Below, piece after piece: positions 7,750 through 14,905 of a stretch of 64,000 bases of DNA. The notes beneath the pieces were generated by a model. The model was not told the origin of the DNA. It ran no database searches and worked only from the letters and a program-made list of their open reading frames with translations. The stretch is taken from contig NZ_CP089095.1 in the NCBI RefSeq assembly GCF_021172145.1, positions 1,736,001-1,800,000 on the forward strand, in the 5' to 3' direction. The stretch comes from Flavobacterium cyclinae. Lineage in GTDB: Bacteria; Bacteroidota; Bacteroidia; Flavobacteriales; Flavobacteriaceae. Position numbers and translations under genes: made by a program. Position 1 is the first letter of the stretch; each line of letters starts with the position of its first letter.

Positions 7750-8724
7750 ATGAGCAAAGGACCAATTAGTCAGTTTATTGAAAAACATTATCTTCACTTT
7801 AACTCTGCTGCTTTAGTAGATGCTGCAAAAGGATATGAAGAACATTTATTAGACAACGGGAAAATGATGATAACTTTAGCTGGTGCAATGAGTACCGCTG
7901 AGTTAGGAAAATCATTAGCCGAAATGATTCGTCAAGATAAAGTACATATCATTTCTTGTACAGGAGCTAATTTAGAAGAAGATATCATGAACTTAGTTGC
8001 TCATAATTCTTACAAAAGAGTTCCAAATTATAGAGATTTATCACCTCAAGAAGAATGGGATTTATTAGAAAATCACTATAATCGTGTAACCGACACTTGT
8101 ATTCCTGAAGAAGAAGCTTTTAGAAGATTACAACAACATTTATATGATATTTGGAACAATGCTGATTCTAAAGGAGAACGTTATTTTCCACACGAATTCA
8201 TGTACCAAATGATTAATTCTGGAGTTTTAGAGCAATATTACGAAATTGACCCTAAAGATTCTTGGATGGTAGCTGCTGCTGAAAAAAACTTACCAATTGT
8301 TGTTCCAGGATGGGAAGATAGTACTATGGGTAACATCTTCGCTTCTTACTGCATTAAAGGTGAGTTCAAAGCTACAACTATGAAAAGTGGTGTAGAATAT
8401 ATGATGTGGTTAGCAGATTGGTACACAAAAAACTGTGAAGGAAAAGGAATTGGTTTCTTCCAAATTGGTGGAGGTATCGCAGGAGATTTCCCTATTTGTG
8501 TGGTTCCAATGTTGTATCAAGATATGGAAATGCACGATGTGCCATTCTGGAGCTATTTCTGTCAAATTTCAGATTCTACAACTAGCTACGGATCTTATTC
8601 TGGAGCTGTTCCAAACGAGAAAATTACTTGGGGAAAATTAGACATTACAACACCAAAATTCATTGTTGAGTCTGACGCTACGATAGTTGCACCCTTAATG
8701 TTTGCTTACGTTTTAGGCTGGTAA
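7750..8724 (+). CDS. Deoxyhypusine-synthase-like enzyme, probably polyamine biosynthesis
   Basis: This 324-residue protein has the deoxyhypusine synthase fold. The NAD-binding signature IISCTGANLEED is near residues 72-83, and the catalytic-lysine motif WGK is near residue 296 (W294, K296), followed by ESDATIVAPLMFA. In eukaryotes and archaea this enzyme aminobutylates eIF5A/aIF5A. Bacteria lack that target, and bacterial homologues act on free amines. Being 12 bases downstream of arginine decarboxylase, it probably uses agmatine or a derivative, or makes a homospermidine-like product. The exact reaction cannot be read from sequence. Confidence 0.85.
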   Translation: MSKGPISQFIEKHYLHFNSAALVDAAKGYEEHLLDNGKMMITLAGAMSTAELGKSLAEMIRQDKVHIISCTGANLEEDIMNLVAHNSYKRVPNYRDLSPQEEWDLLENHYNRVTDTCIPEEEAFRRLQQHLYDIWNNADSKGERYFPHEFMYQMINSGVLEQYYEIDPKDSWMVAAAEKNLPIVVPGWEDSTMGNIFASYCIKGEFKATTMKSGVEYMMWLADWYTKNCEGKGIGFFQIGGGIAGDFPICVVPMLYQDMEMHDVPFWSYFCQISDSTTSYGSYSGAVPNEKITWGKLDITTPKFIVESDATIVAPLMFAYVLGW

Positions 8725-8751
8725 AATTTTTAAAAAAATATTAAATTTTAC

Positions 8752-8782
8752 TTGAAAATATAAGTTAAGGATATTACATTTG
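8752..8782 (+). promoter_or_regulatory. Promoter of the acidic hypothetical gene
   Basis: TTG at 8752-8754 and TACATTTG at 8775-8782 are separated by 20 bases, an excellent match to the Bacteroidota -33/-7 consensus, 28 bases before the ATG at 8811. Confidence 0.75.
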
Positions 8783-8810
8783 ACGAAAATACAAGATTAA
8801 AACCTACCCA

Positions 8811-9185
8811 ATGAAAAGAGTTATTGTTGATTACGCTAAATTAACAAATGAAATCTTAACCTTATTAGTTGAGAAATTTCCTGATGGATATGATGATTCG
8901 GATGTTATTCGATTCAAAAATGCTAAGAATGAAACTGTTGAAGCTGTAGAAGTTCGTACAGAAGATACTATATACTTAGTAAAAGTAAGTACTAAACTTG
9001 CTGATAGAATTGAAAATTATGACGAAGATGACATTATTGAAGACGATGTTGTAGTAGTTCCAGATGAGAAAATCGCAGGTCTTAAAGACCTAGATATTGA
9101 TGAGGACGACGATGAAGACGATGATATCTCAAATGATTCAGATGATATTGAAGATGCTGAAGACGATGAAGATGACGAAGATTAA
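8811..9185 (+). CDS. Conserved-looking acidic protein of unknown function
   Basis: This 124-residue protein has an ordered N-terminal half (MKRVIVDYAKLTNEILTLL, then an ExVEVRTEDTIYLVKVST beta segment). From about residue 75 to the end it is almost wholly aspartate and glutamate. It has its own consensus promoter and a strong terminator, so it is a single-gene unit. No catalytic motif or signal peptide is seen. The acidic tail may mimic nucleic acid or bind basic proteins, but this is speculation. Confidence 0.75.
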   Translation: MKRVIVDYAKLTNEILTLLVEKFPDGYDDSDVIRFKNAKNETVEAVEVRTEDTIYLVKVSTKLADRIENYDEDDIIEDDVVVVPDEKIAGLKDLDIDEDDDEDDDISNDSDDIEDAEDDEDDED

Positions 9186-9190
9186 ATAAT

Positions 9191-9224
9191 AAAAGGGATT
9201 CAATTAATTTGAATCCCTTTTCAT
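9191..9224. terminator. Bidirectional hairpin terminator between acidic protein and DinB genes
   Basis: A 13-bp perfect stem (AAAAGGGATTCAA with TTGAATCCCTTTT, loop TTAAT) has A- and T-rich ends, placed between two convergent genes. Confidence 0.85.
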
Positions 9225-9225
9225 T

Positions 9226-9735
9226 TTATAAATATCGTTCTAAAATAATATTTTTATGATGTAATTCATGCCCCAACATGATATAACCAATTGCTCTAAC
9301 CGAAACATTATGATTTGAAGCCGTACCTAAACGAAGTAAATCTTCCATTGAAAAAGTTTCAAACAAACTAATGGTTGCATTTCTAACGATTTCATATTCT
9401 GCCAACAAACTTTCATACTCACGATCATTAGCATTTGCTGAAATAACATAATCATTTTCTTCAAATCCAGGTAAAGCCGTATTGTCATTTCTTGCAATTC
9501 GCAAAGCTCTATAAGCGAAAATTCGTTCAGCATCTATTAAATGTAATATAATATCTTTTACTGTCCACTTCCCTTCTGCATATTGAAATTCATGTTTAAA
9601 AACCGGAATTGATTTAAAAAAATGCAACATTTCTACTTTTTGCAAATTCAATCCTTTTACAATATCTTGCTCAGAAACAAGTTTTATATAGTTTGCATAA
9701 TAAGGCGCAAATTCATTAGTATCTAATATATTCAT
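9226..9735 (-). CDS. DinB/YfiT-like putative metalloenzyme
   Basis: This 169-residue four-helix protein has the DinB-family spacing of metal-binding histidines: one in KDIILHLIDAERIFAYRALR near residue 65 and two in the C-terminal GHELHHKNII segment. Homologues include bacillithiol-dependent transferases. This is of interest because bshB1 for bacillithiol synthesis is also in the window, but the substrate here is unknown. The start codon lies only 15 bases from the end of the IS element, so the native promoter may have been displaced. Confidence 0.82.
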   Translation of the reverse strand: MNILDTNEFAPYYANYIKLVSEQDIVKGLNLQKVEMLHFFKSIPVFKHEFQYAEGKWTVKDIILHLIDAERIFAYRALRIARNDNTALPGFEENDYVISANANDREYESLLAEYEIVRNATISLFETFSMEDLLRLGTASNHNVSVRAIGYIMLGHELHHKNIILERYL

Positions 9736-9750
9736 AACGTATAAATGAGT

Positions 9751-9770
9751 TGTCCTAAAAAAGGTTGACT
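9751..9770 (+). repeat. IS3 left terminal inverted repeat
   Basis: TGTCCTAAAAAAGGTTGACT matches the reverse complement of the other end at 18 of 20 positions (differences at positions 7 and 13). Confidence 0.85.
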
Positions 9771-9790
9771 CGTTAATAATCCAAATATAG

Positions 9791-10711
9791 TTAAATCGTA
9801 ACAGAATTAATTCTGTTACGATTTATTTTTTTCCATTGTTTTAAATGTATTATTTTTTGTTGATGTGCTTGGTTTGGAGTTATCATATTAATTGACATAT
9901 GTATTCTAAAATTGTTGTATAAAGTTATGGCCTGTGTAACTTGTTTGTTTAAATTTTGATAGTTTTCAAATATTTCATGTAAACCAAATTCTTCTTTTAA
10001 AATTCCATTTACTCTTTCTGCCACTGCATTTTCATATGGGTCGTATTCTTGCGTCATACTAATTAAAATATTGTTTTTCTTTAACAATTCGGTATACTCT
10101 TTACTACAGTATTGTAAACCTCTATCAGAATGGTGAATGAGTTGATTTTTTGTTTTCCTCTTAATCAAAGCCATTTCTAAAGCTTTTACAGTAGTTGAGC
10201 TCATTAAATTATCTGACAATTGATATCCTACAATTTTCTTGGAACACGCATCAGTGAGTAAATGCAAATAATATGTTTTCTCTTTTGTTCGTAAATATGT
10301 TATATCAGCAACCCAAACCTGCTCAGGTCTGTTAAGTACTAAATTGCTAATTAAATTTGGATAGCGTTTCATCCAATGTCTTGAATTTGTTGTTTTGTAA
10401 TATCTTCGAGCTTTAGGAACTTGTAAATATTCTGCTTTTAAAAAATCTAAAAAATTATCCCGACCAATTGATATATGGTGTTTTATAAATTCATCTTGTA
10501 ACATTACATGAAGTTTTTTACCACCTGTTCGGGGTAATTGCTTACGAATAGTAACTACCAAACTTCGTAATAATTCTGAGTTGTATTTAGGTGTTTTTAC
10601 CTTTGACTTTCGCTTGTAAAATGCTTGTTTTGTGTATCCAAACAGTTCGCATAACTCATAAATAGTCAATGAACTATTTATATTTATTTCTTCGACTGCT
10701 TGGAACCAGAC
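9791..10711 (-). CDS. IS3 transposase OrfB (DDE catalytic part), expressed by -1 frameshift
   Basis: The integrase core contains the catalytic triad. The first D is in VWVADITYL, the second in LIHHSDRGLQYCS, and the E is in ENAVAERVNGILKEEF. A stand-alone start would be a TTG at 10669. The frame, however, is open back to the stop at 10724-10726, and the -1 frameshift enters it at 10711 with VWFQAVEEIN, giving an OrfAB product of about 422 residues (116 from OrfA plus 306). No internal stop is seen, so the transposase looks intact. Confidence 0.9.
   Translation of the reverse strand, partial: VWFQAVEEININSSLTIYELCELFGYTKQAFYKRKSKVKTPKYNSELLRSLVVTIRKQLPRTGGKKLHVMLQDEFIKHHISIGRDNFLDFLKAEYLQVPKARRYYKTTNSRHWMKRYPNLISNLVLNRPEQVWVADITYLRTKEKTYYLHLLTDACSKKIVGYQLSDNLMSSTTVKALEMALIKRKTKNQLIHHSDRGLQYCSKEYTELLKKNNILISMTQEYDPYENAVAERVNGILKEEFGLHEIFENYQNLNKQVTQAITLYNNFRIHMSINMITPNQAHQQKIIHLKQWKKINRNRINSVTI
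9793..9824. repeat. Perfect 32-bp palindrome at the 3' end of the transposase gene
   Basis: AAATCGTAACAGAATT (9793-9808) is immediately followed by its exact reverse complement (9809-9824). It overlaps the last codons of orfB. No T-run follows on the transposase strand, so it is not a standard terminator. It may block read-through or translation into the element. Confidence 0.8.
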
Positions 10712-11058
10712 TTTTTTACAATATCAATTTTAAGTTCACGTTCAGCTATTTCAATAAATCGTTTAAATACTTTTAATTCTTCTTCTTTTTTCGCTAATTG
10801 AGCTTCTAGCTCTTTTATACGCTGTTGTTGAGGATCTTTCATAGGACGACCAATAGTTAATTTATCTTCATAGGTAAATTTACCATATTTTTTTAACCAT
10901 CTTGGTATACAACTACTACCTAAAATATTGTAACGTCTTCGAAGCTCTGCTTTTGTAAATAAACCCCTCTCAAATTCACTTACAACTTGACGTTTAAATG
11001 CTTCGCTGTAAATTTGTGGGACAGTTGGAATTTTTGAAATTTTCTTTTTTGTTGACAT
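10684..11058 (-). CDS. IS3 OrfA, helix-turn-helix DNA-binding subunit
   Basis: This 124-residue protein has an N-terminal helix-turn-helix (YSEAFKRQVVSEFERG, then TKAELRRRYNI). A leucine-zipper-like coiled coil follows (IKELEAQLAKKEEELKVFKR), as usual for IS3 OrfA, which binds the terminal repeats. It terminates eight codons after the slippery heptamer. Confidence 0.9.
   Translation of the reverse strand: MSTKKKISKIPTVPQIYSEAFKRQVVSEFERGLFTKAELRRRYNILGSSCIPRWLKKYGKFTYEDKLTIGRPMKDPQQQRIKELEAQLAKKEEELKVFKRFIEIAERELKIDIVKKSGSKQSKK
10711..10717 (-). other. Programmed -1 frameshift site of IS3
   Basis: On the transposase strand the heptamer A_AAA_AAG is read in the OrfA frame as GTA AAA AAG. Slipping both tRNAs back one base leads directly into the open OrfB frame. 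Phase and position are exactly those of known IS3-family signals. Confidence 0.88.
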
Positions 11059-11072
11059 ATTATGTGATTTTT

Positions 11073-11092
11073 AGTCAACTTTTTTCAGGACA
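11073..11092 (-). repeat. IS3 right terminal inverted repeat
   Basis: Read on the minus strand it is TGTCCTGAAAAAAGTTGACT, the partner of the left end. Confidence 0.85.
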
Positions 11093-11107
11093 AGACAAAA
11101 AATAAAA

Positions 11108-11131
11108 AAAGCCTCTAAAAAGAGGCTTTAT
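11108..11131 (-). terminator. Terminator of the Lrp/AsnC-type regulator gene
   Basis: AAAGCCTCT (11108-11116) pairs with AGAGGCTTT (11121-11129), loop AAAA. The minus strand runs into TTTTTTATT. It lies between the regulator stop and the IS end. Confidence 0.8.
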
Positions 11132-11139
11132 GATGTATT

Positions 11140-11619
11140 TTACAATTCTTTAAAAATAGTATGCATTAAACGTTTTTTGTCATTAATACTTTCTTCTAAA
11201 GAAATCATTGTTTCTGTTCTGTAAACACCTTCAATATCATCAATCATAAAGATAACCTCTTTTGCATGTTTCGTATCTTTTGCTCTAATTTTACAGAAAA
11301 TATTAAATTTTCCAGTAGTTACATGCGCAACCGTAACAAAAGGAATTTGATTGATTCTTTCTAATACAAATTTAGTTTGAGATGTATTATGCAAGAAAAC
11401 CCCAACATAAGCAATAAAAGAATATCCTAATTTCTCATAATCTAACGTTAAAGAAGAGCCTTGAATAATACCAGCATCTTCCATCTTTTTAACTCTAACA
11501 TGTACAGTTCCAGCAGAAATCAATAATTTTTTTGCAATATCTGTAAAAGGAACCCTCGTATTATCAATCAACATGTCCAAAATTTGATGATCTACTTCAT
11601 CTAAACGAAACTTACTCAT
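11140..11619 (-). CDS. Lrp/AsnC-family transcriptional regulator
   Basis: This 159-residue protein has an N-terminal winged helix-turn-helix (VDHQILDMLIDNTRVPFTDIAKKL, with GTVHVRVKKMEDAGII as the recognition region). A C-terminal RAM domain follows (IAYVGVFLHN, VTTGKFNIFCKIRA). These proteins regulate amino-acid metabolism by ligand-dependent oligomerisation. A minus-strand TAAATTTG (11669-11676) lies upstream, against the end of the carboxypeptidase gene, and a hairpin ends the transcript before the IS element. The target genes cannot be deduced here. Confidence 0.92.
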   Translation of the reverse strand: MSKFRLDEVDHQILDMLIDNTRVPFTDIAKKLLISAGTVHVRVKKMEDAGIIQGSSLTLDYEKLGYSFIAYVGVFLHNTSQTKFVLERINQIPFVTVAHVTTGKFNIFCKIRAKDTKHAKEVIFMIDDIEGVYRTETMISLEESINDKKRLMHTIFKEL

Positions 11620-11668
11620 AAGTGCTTATAATATTTGTTAATTTTTTGATTTTTATTTAAATCTGAAG

Positions 11669-11676
11669 CAAATTTA
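11669..11676 (-). promoter_or_regulatory. -7 box of the Lrp/AsnC-type gene
   Basis: Minus-strand TAAATTTG matches TAnnTTTG and is immediately adjacent to the carboxypeptidase stop. It is about 50 bases before the regulator start. No -33 TTG is seen. Confidence 0.4.
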
Positions 11677-12834
11677 TTAATTATTTTTTACACCATTGTT
11701 AAATTCTGTTAAATTATTGATAACAAAACTGGCTTTTTCATTAATTATCGGAAAATGACTTCCCTTACAATAAAACAAACCTTCTTCACAATCGTATTCA
11801 ATGTGGCCTTTACTATTTTTTTGCAAATCGTTTACATTAACAATCTTAGCAATAAATTTTAATTGACCATTTTCAATTTCTTCAGAATATTGAGCTGCAA
11901 AGTTAATTATTTTTTCAACATTATTATCAATAATTTTGACATTTTTATAAATAAAATCATAAAAACATTTATTATTTTGAGGAATATTCAAATAATCATC
12001 CAAATCTTTATCAACTATAACGTTTTCGTAACTTACATGAAATGAACTCAAAAGCGCTATAAAAATAAATTTCCTCACTAAATCTCTCCCATAATCATCA
12101 GCAAAATGACCCGCTTCAAAAAGTATTGTTGGAGTTTTTTGAGTTGTAAAGAAATCACCCGTACAATTTATATTATAACTATCATCAAAACGCCCCACTT
12201 GATTAGGAATATACGATTGCAACGTTTTATTCATTTTATTTATTATTCGAATAGCTTTCAATCTAACTTCATTAAAAGCCCTACTTTCATCAAAAGCAGG
12301 CGATAAAAAAGAAACCGTTGCAGGTAAATTAAATCCTTCTGTACCAAAAATAGTTCTTTGATCATGTAAATTATAACAATAATCGGGCTTAAAATCACTA
12401 TAAACTTGCTTCAATAGCTGCATTTCAGGCTGGGTAGCATCAAAAGCATCTCGATTCAAATCGACCTTATTCGCATTTTCTCTCGTATATAAGAAGGCTC
12501 CATCTGGATTCAACATAGGAATACACAATAAAGTATAGTCCGATTTAATTCGATTTGCAATTTCATTATTCGATTTTAAGAAATTGAAGAAATCAAATAA
12601 TCCTTTAGTGGTCGTAGATTCATTACCATGCATTTGTGACCACATTAAAATTTTTGTTTTACCTGAACCAATTTTAACTTGATGAATTGGACGAGATTGA
12701 ACAGAATTCCCAATTTCAATGATTTCGAAATGATTTTTTAAAGATTCTAACAAAGGCAAAATGGTATCCAAATGAATATATTTCCCTTTAAGATTTGACT
12801 CCAAATATTGTGTTGCTAATTGTAAATAATCCAT
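11677..12834 (-). CDS. M14-family zinc carboxypeptidase-like protein
   Basis: The preferred start at 12834 gives 385 residues (MDYLQLATQYLES). A longer frame to 12864 would place its start within an operator-like sequence. Zinc and catalytic motifs of M14 are visible: WSQMHGNEST with HxxE, then CYNLHDQRTIFG supplying the third zinc ligand, and ILFEAGHF with the general-base glutamate. No signal peptide is present, so it is probably cytoplasmic and acts on peptides or murein fragments. It is divergent from an XRE regulator, and the first of the repeated TTTACAnnTGTAAA sites begins 14 bases before its start codon, so regulation by that protein is likely. Confidence 0.87.
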   Translation of the reverse strand: MDYLQLATQYLESNLKGKYIHLDTILPLLESLKNHFEIIEIGNSVQSRPIHQVKIGSGKTKILMWSQMHGNESTTTKGLFDFFNFLKSNNEIANRIKSDYTLLCIPMLNPDGAFLYTRENANKVDLNRDAFDATQPEMQLLKQVYSDFKPDYCYNLHDQRTIFGTEGFNLPATVSFLSPAFDESRAFNEVRLKAIRIINKMNKTLQSYIPNQVGRFDDSYNINCTGDFFTTQKTPTILFEAGHFADDYGRDLVRKFIFIALLSSFHVSYENVIVDKDLDDYLNIPQNNKCFYDFIYKNVKIIDNNVEKIINFAAQYSEEIENGQLKFIAKIVNVNDLQKNSKGHIEYDCEEGLFYCKGSHFPIINEKASFVINNLTEFNNGVKNN

Positions 12835-12847
12835 ACATTTATTTTGA

Positions 12848-12861
12848 TTTACAAATGTAAA
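12848..12861. promoter_or_regulatory. Operator site S1 (TTTACAnnTGTAAA)
   Basis: TTTACAAATGTAAA is a complete match to the palindrome, 14 bases upstream of the carboxypeptidase start. Its minus strand contains TACATTTG, a potential -7 box for that gene. Confidence 0.7.
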
Positions 12862-12871
12862 CAACTTTAAA

Positions 12872-12885
12872 TTTACATTTGTAAA
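12872..12885. promoter_or_regulatory. Operator site S2
   Basis: TTTACATTTGTAAA is a complete palindrome match, centred 24 bases from S1. Confidence 0.7.
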
Positions 12886-12905
12886 CGTTAAGAATTTTAT
12901 TTTTA

Positions 12906-12919
12906 ATTACTTTTGTAAA
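12906..12919. promoter_or_regulatory. Operator-like site S3 (degenerate)
   Basis: ATTACTTTTGTAAA differs from the palindrome at two positions. The right half GTAAA is intact. Confidence 0.45.
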
Positions 12920-13059
12920 CACTTTAATTTAATTATTTCTTCAAGTTTTATAATTATTGTTTACAATATTAAAAAACTATTTAATATGAAATTAAATTAC
13001 ATTATATCAGTTATTTATAGTTACTTAAATAAAGTGATTGTTTATTATTATTTGTCGTA

Positions 13060-13073
13060 TTTACATCTGTAAA
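13060..13073. promoter_or_regulatory. Operator site S5
   Basis: TTTACATCTGTAAA is a complete palindrome match with a different central dinucleotide (TC), which supports the half-sites rather than the centre being selected. It lies just upstream of the -33 TTG of the XRE promoter. Confidence 0.7.
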
Positions 13074-13074
13074 C

Positions 13075-13105
13075 TTGTTTATTTGTTTGGTTTTGTTTAC
13101 ATTTG
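13075..13105 (+). promoter_or_regulatory. Promoter of the XRE regulator gene, overlapping an operator
   Basis: TTG at 13075-13077 and TACATTTG at 13098-13105 are spaced by 20 bases, a near-ideal Bacteroidota promoter. The -7 box lies inside operator S6. Confidence 0.75.
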
Positions 13106-13109
13106 TAAC
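13096..13109. promoter_or_regulatory. Operator site S6 overlapping the -7 box
   Basis: TTTACATTTGTAAC has one mismatch to the palindrome and contains the -7 element TACATTTG of the downstream regulator gene, so binding should block its transcription. Confidence 0.7.
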
Positions 13110-13130
13110 ATTGTTAATCCAAATAAACTA

Positions 13131-13144
13131 TTTACAATGGTAAA
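13131..13144. promoter_or_regulatory. Operator-like site S7 over the start codon
   Basis: TTTACAATGGTAAA has one mismatch and contains the ATG (13137) of the XRE gene. Centres of S5, S6 and S7 are 36 and 35 bases apart. Confidence 0.55.
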
Positions 13145-13598
13145 CATTGATGATTTTATAAAACGACTAGAAATTATACTTGATTATTATAACTTATCCG
13201 CTTCTGCATTTGCAGATAAAATCAATGTGCAACGTTCGAGTTTATCTCACCTACTCTCAGGAAGAAACAAACCTAGTTTAGATTTTATCATTAAAGTTAT
13301 AGAGGTTTTTCCTGAAGTAGATTTGTATTGGATTTTAAATGGAAAAGGGCAATTTCCTAAATCAGAAAATACTAAGACCAATATAGAAGTAAAAGAAATT
13401 AATGTTCCTGTAGCGACAATAGAAAATCCTTCCGGATCAGAACCCGATTTATTTTCAAATATTGAAAAAGCAATTCCCTCTACCCTTTCCAATAATAATC
13501 CTGTAGAATCGTTTAAAACAGAAAATAATTCACAAGAAGAAATTGAACGTATTGTCGTCTTCTTTAAAAACGGAACTTTTAAAAACTATCATCCATAA
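13137..13598 (+). CDS. XRE-family helix-turn-helix regulator, probably autorepressing
   Basis: The start at 13137 (MVNIDDFIKRLEIILDYY) gives 153 residues. A longer frame from 13038 would begin upstream of the promoter and is rejected. The N-terminal 65 residues form a lambda-repressor-like fold (SASAFADKINVQRSSLSHLLSGRNKP). A low-complexity linker and a short conserved-looking tail IERIVVFFKNGTFKNY follow. Its gene is preceded by three evenly spaced copies of TTTACAnnTGTAAA, one inside the promoter and one on the start codon, pointing to negative autoregulation and joint control of the divergent carboxypeptidase. Confidence 0.88.
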   Translation: MVNIDDFIKRLEIILDYYNLSASAFADKINVQRSSLSHLLSGRNKPSLDFIIKVIEVFPEVDLYWILNGKGQFPKSENTKTNIEVKEINVPVATIENPSGSEPDLFSNIEKAIPSTLSNNNPVESFKTENNSQEEIERIVVFFKNGTFKNYHP

Positions 13599-13599
13599 A

Positions 13600-13630
13600 A
13601 AAACTCTGAAAAAATTCAGAGTTTTATTTT
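13600..13630. terminator. Bidirectional terminator between XRE regulator and acyltransferase genes
   Basis: AAAACTCTGAA (13600-13610) pairs with TTCAGAGTTTT (13615-13625), loop AAAA, with T- and A-rich flanks between convergent genes. Confidence 0.85.
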
Positions 13631-14185
13631 TTAAATATCGGTAAAACTATATTCGGGAACTTTTCCAATGACACCTTTATAATACGCTTTTAAAAACTTT
13701 AAATCTGAATCAATATCACCTGTTGGATAGAAAGGTTCGTGATACACTACTTCTTTTTTTCCATAATCGAATGCTACTGGGATAATTGGTACATTAGCCT
13801 TCAAAGCAATATAATAAAAACCGGTTTTCCATTCGGTTACTTTTTTTCGTGTGCCTTCTGGTGAAATTGCCAATCTAAACACTTCTTTTTCATTAAAAAT
13901 TTTTGAAATTGAATCTACTTTGTTTTCATTTTTTTGACGATTTAAAGAAGAGCCTCCTGTCCAAGTGAAAAAATAATTAAACGGAAAAACAAATAGTTCT
14001 TTTTTTGCTACATAATTAATCTCTAAATTTAAGATTCCTCTAGAAAAAATTCCAAGGAAAAAATCCCACCAACTGGTATGTGGTACTGCGATAATTACAC
14101 ATTTTTTTAATTCTTGTGAAATGTTCCCAACAACTTTCCAACCAAAAATTTTACAAAAAATAAATTTGTATATAATTTGTTTCAT
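13631..14185 (-). CDS. Lysophospholipid acyltransferase-family (PlsC-like) protein
   Basis: This 184-residue protein carries the acyltransferase H(x)4D motif as HTSWWD (residues 36-41) and the glycerophosphate-binding motif SPEGTRKK near residue 108. The family transfers acyl chains to lysophospholipids or other lipids at the inner membrane. It is short for PlsC (about 240) but similar to compact Bacteroidota members. It is divergently transcribed from the spermidine-synthase-like gene. The lipid substrate is not determined. Confidence 0.87.
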   Translation of the reverse strand: MKQIIYKFIFCKIFGWKVVGNISQELKKCVIIAVPHTSWWDFFLGIFSRGILNLEINYVAKKELFVFPFNYFFTWTGGSSLNRQKNENKVDSISKIFNEKEVFRLAISPEGTRKKVTEWKTGFYYIALKANVPIIPVAFDYGKKEVVYHEPFYPTGDIDSDLKFLKAYYKGVIGKVPEYSFTDI

Positions 14186-14241
14186 TAGAGACTATTTTTA
14201 GACAAAAATAAAATTATATTTACGATTACAAACAAAATTAC

Positions 14242-14904
14242 ATGATTAAGCGTTTATTGAGTTTTTTAATCCCTATAAAAATTCATCAAAAAAAATCGGT
14301 TTACAGTAAAAACCTAGAAGTTACCTGGAATAATGGCTATTTAGTTTTAGACTCTGAGAACACCAATTATTCCTTTGGCAGTTTACAACGTGTATTAAAA
14401 AAAGGATTAAAATATATAGGTTACGAGAGAATTCAGAATTTTCAATCAATTCTTGTACTAGGAGTTGCTGGCGGTAGCGTTATTGAAACATTGAAAAAAG
14501 AAATTAAATTTGATGGTAAAATTACTGGTGTAGAAATTGACGCCGCTGTAGTTGAAATAGCAAAAAAATATTTCGGCCTTGAAAATTATAACAATGTTTC
14601 GATTGTAATAGATGATGCTTTTGAGTTTGTTTTAAAAACAAGAGAAAAATACGATTTAATCATTATTGATATATTTCAAGATACGAAAATGCCAAACTTT
14701 TTATACGAAGATTTTTTTATTAATCGTATTAACTTTTTACTTAATGTAAATGGATTTATTTTATTTAATACTATGGTGTTAGATTATAAAGATAGAAGAA
14801 GAAATGCATTATATAAGAGTAAATTTAACCATGATTATTCCGTACGTTTGTATCCAAAAATTGAGGTACATAACGAATTATTCACTATTAAAAAATTAGC
14901 CTAA
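14242..14904 (+). CDS. Spermidine-synthase-like SAM-fold protein
   Basis: This 220-residue protein has the Rossmann methyltransferase/spermidine synthase core. Motif I reads VLGVAGGSVIETL, the acidic loop is GVEIDAAVVEIAKKYF, then come VIDDAFEFV and DLIIIDIF. It lacks the N-terminal beta-hairpin domain of a full spermidine synthase and the canonical DxxD gate is not evident, so aminopropyl transfer is uncertain. It may be a methyltransferase. It is one base from the potassium channel gene, implying co-transcription. Confidence 0.75.
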   Translation: MIKRLLSFLIPIKIHQKKSVYSKNLEVTWNNGYLVLDSENTNYSFGSLQRVLKKGLKYIGYERIQNFQSILVLGVAGGSVIETLKKEIKFDGKITGVEIDAAVVEIAKKYFGLENYNNVSIVIDDAFEFVLKTREKYDLIIIDIFQDTKMPNFLYEDFFINRINFLLNVNGFILFNTMVLDYKDRRRNALYKSKFNHDYSVRLYPKIEVHNELFTIKKLA

Positions 14905-14905
14905 T

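Larger units (their letters stand above)
9751..11092 (-). mobile_element. IS3-family insertion sequence, apparently complete
   Basis: The element is bounded by imperfect inverted repeats starting TGTCCT (9751-9770) and ending AGGACA (11073-11092), which agree at 18 of 20 positions. It carries orfA and orfB on the minus strand with a frameshift signal between them. I found no target-site duplication: the bases next to the left end (GAGT) and right end (AGAC) do not match. It sits between a DinB gene and an Lrp-type regulator without breaking either coding sequence. Confidence 0.9.

Noticed and set aside
9735-9751. A target-site duplication for the IS3 element.
   Set aside because: Shifting the ends by one or two bases gives at best a two-base match, so no duplication is claimed.
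12959-12973. A further copy of the XRE operator (TTTACAATATTAAA).
   Set aside because: Only the left half matches and the right half has lost the TG, so it was not counted among the sites.
13038-13136. N-terminal extension of the XRE regulator (33 residues).
   Set aside because: It would begin upstream of the promoter and cover operator sites, and the extension is not protein-like.
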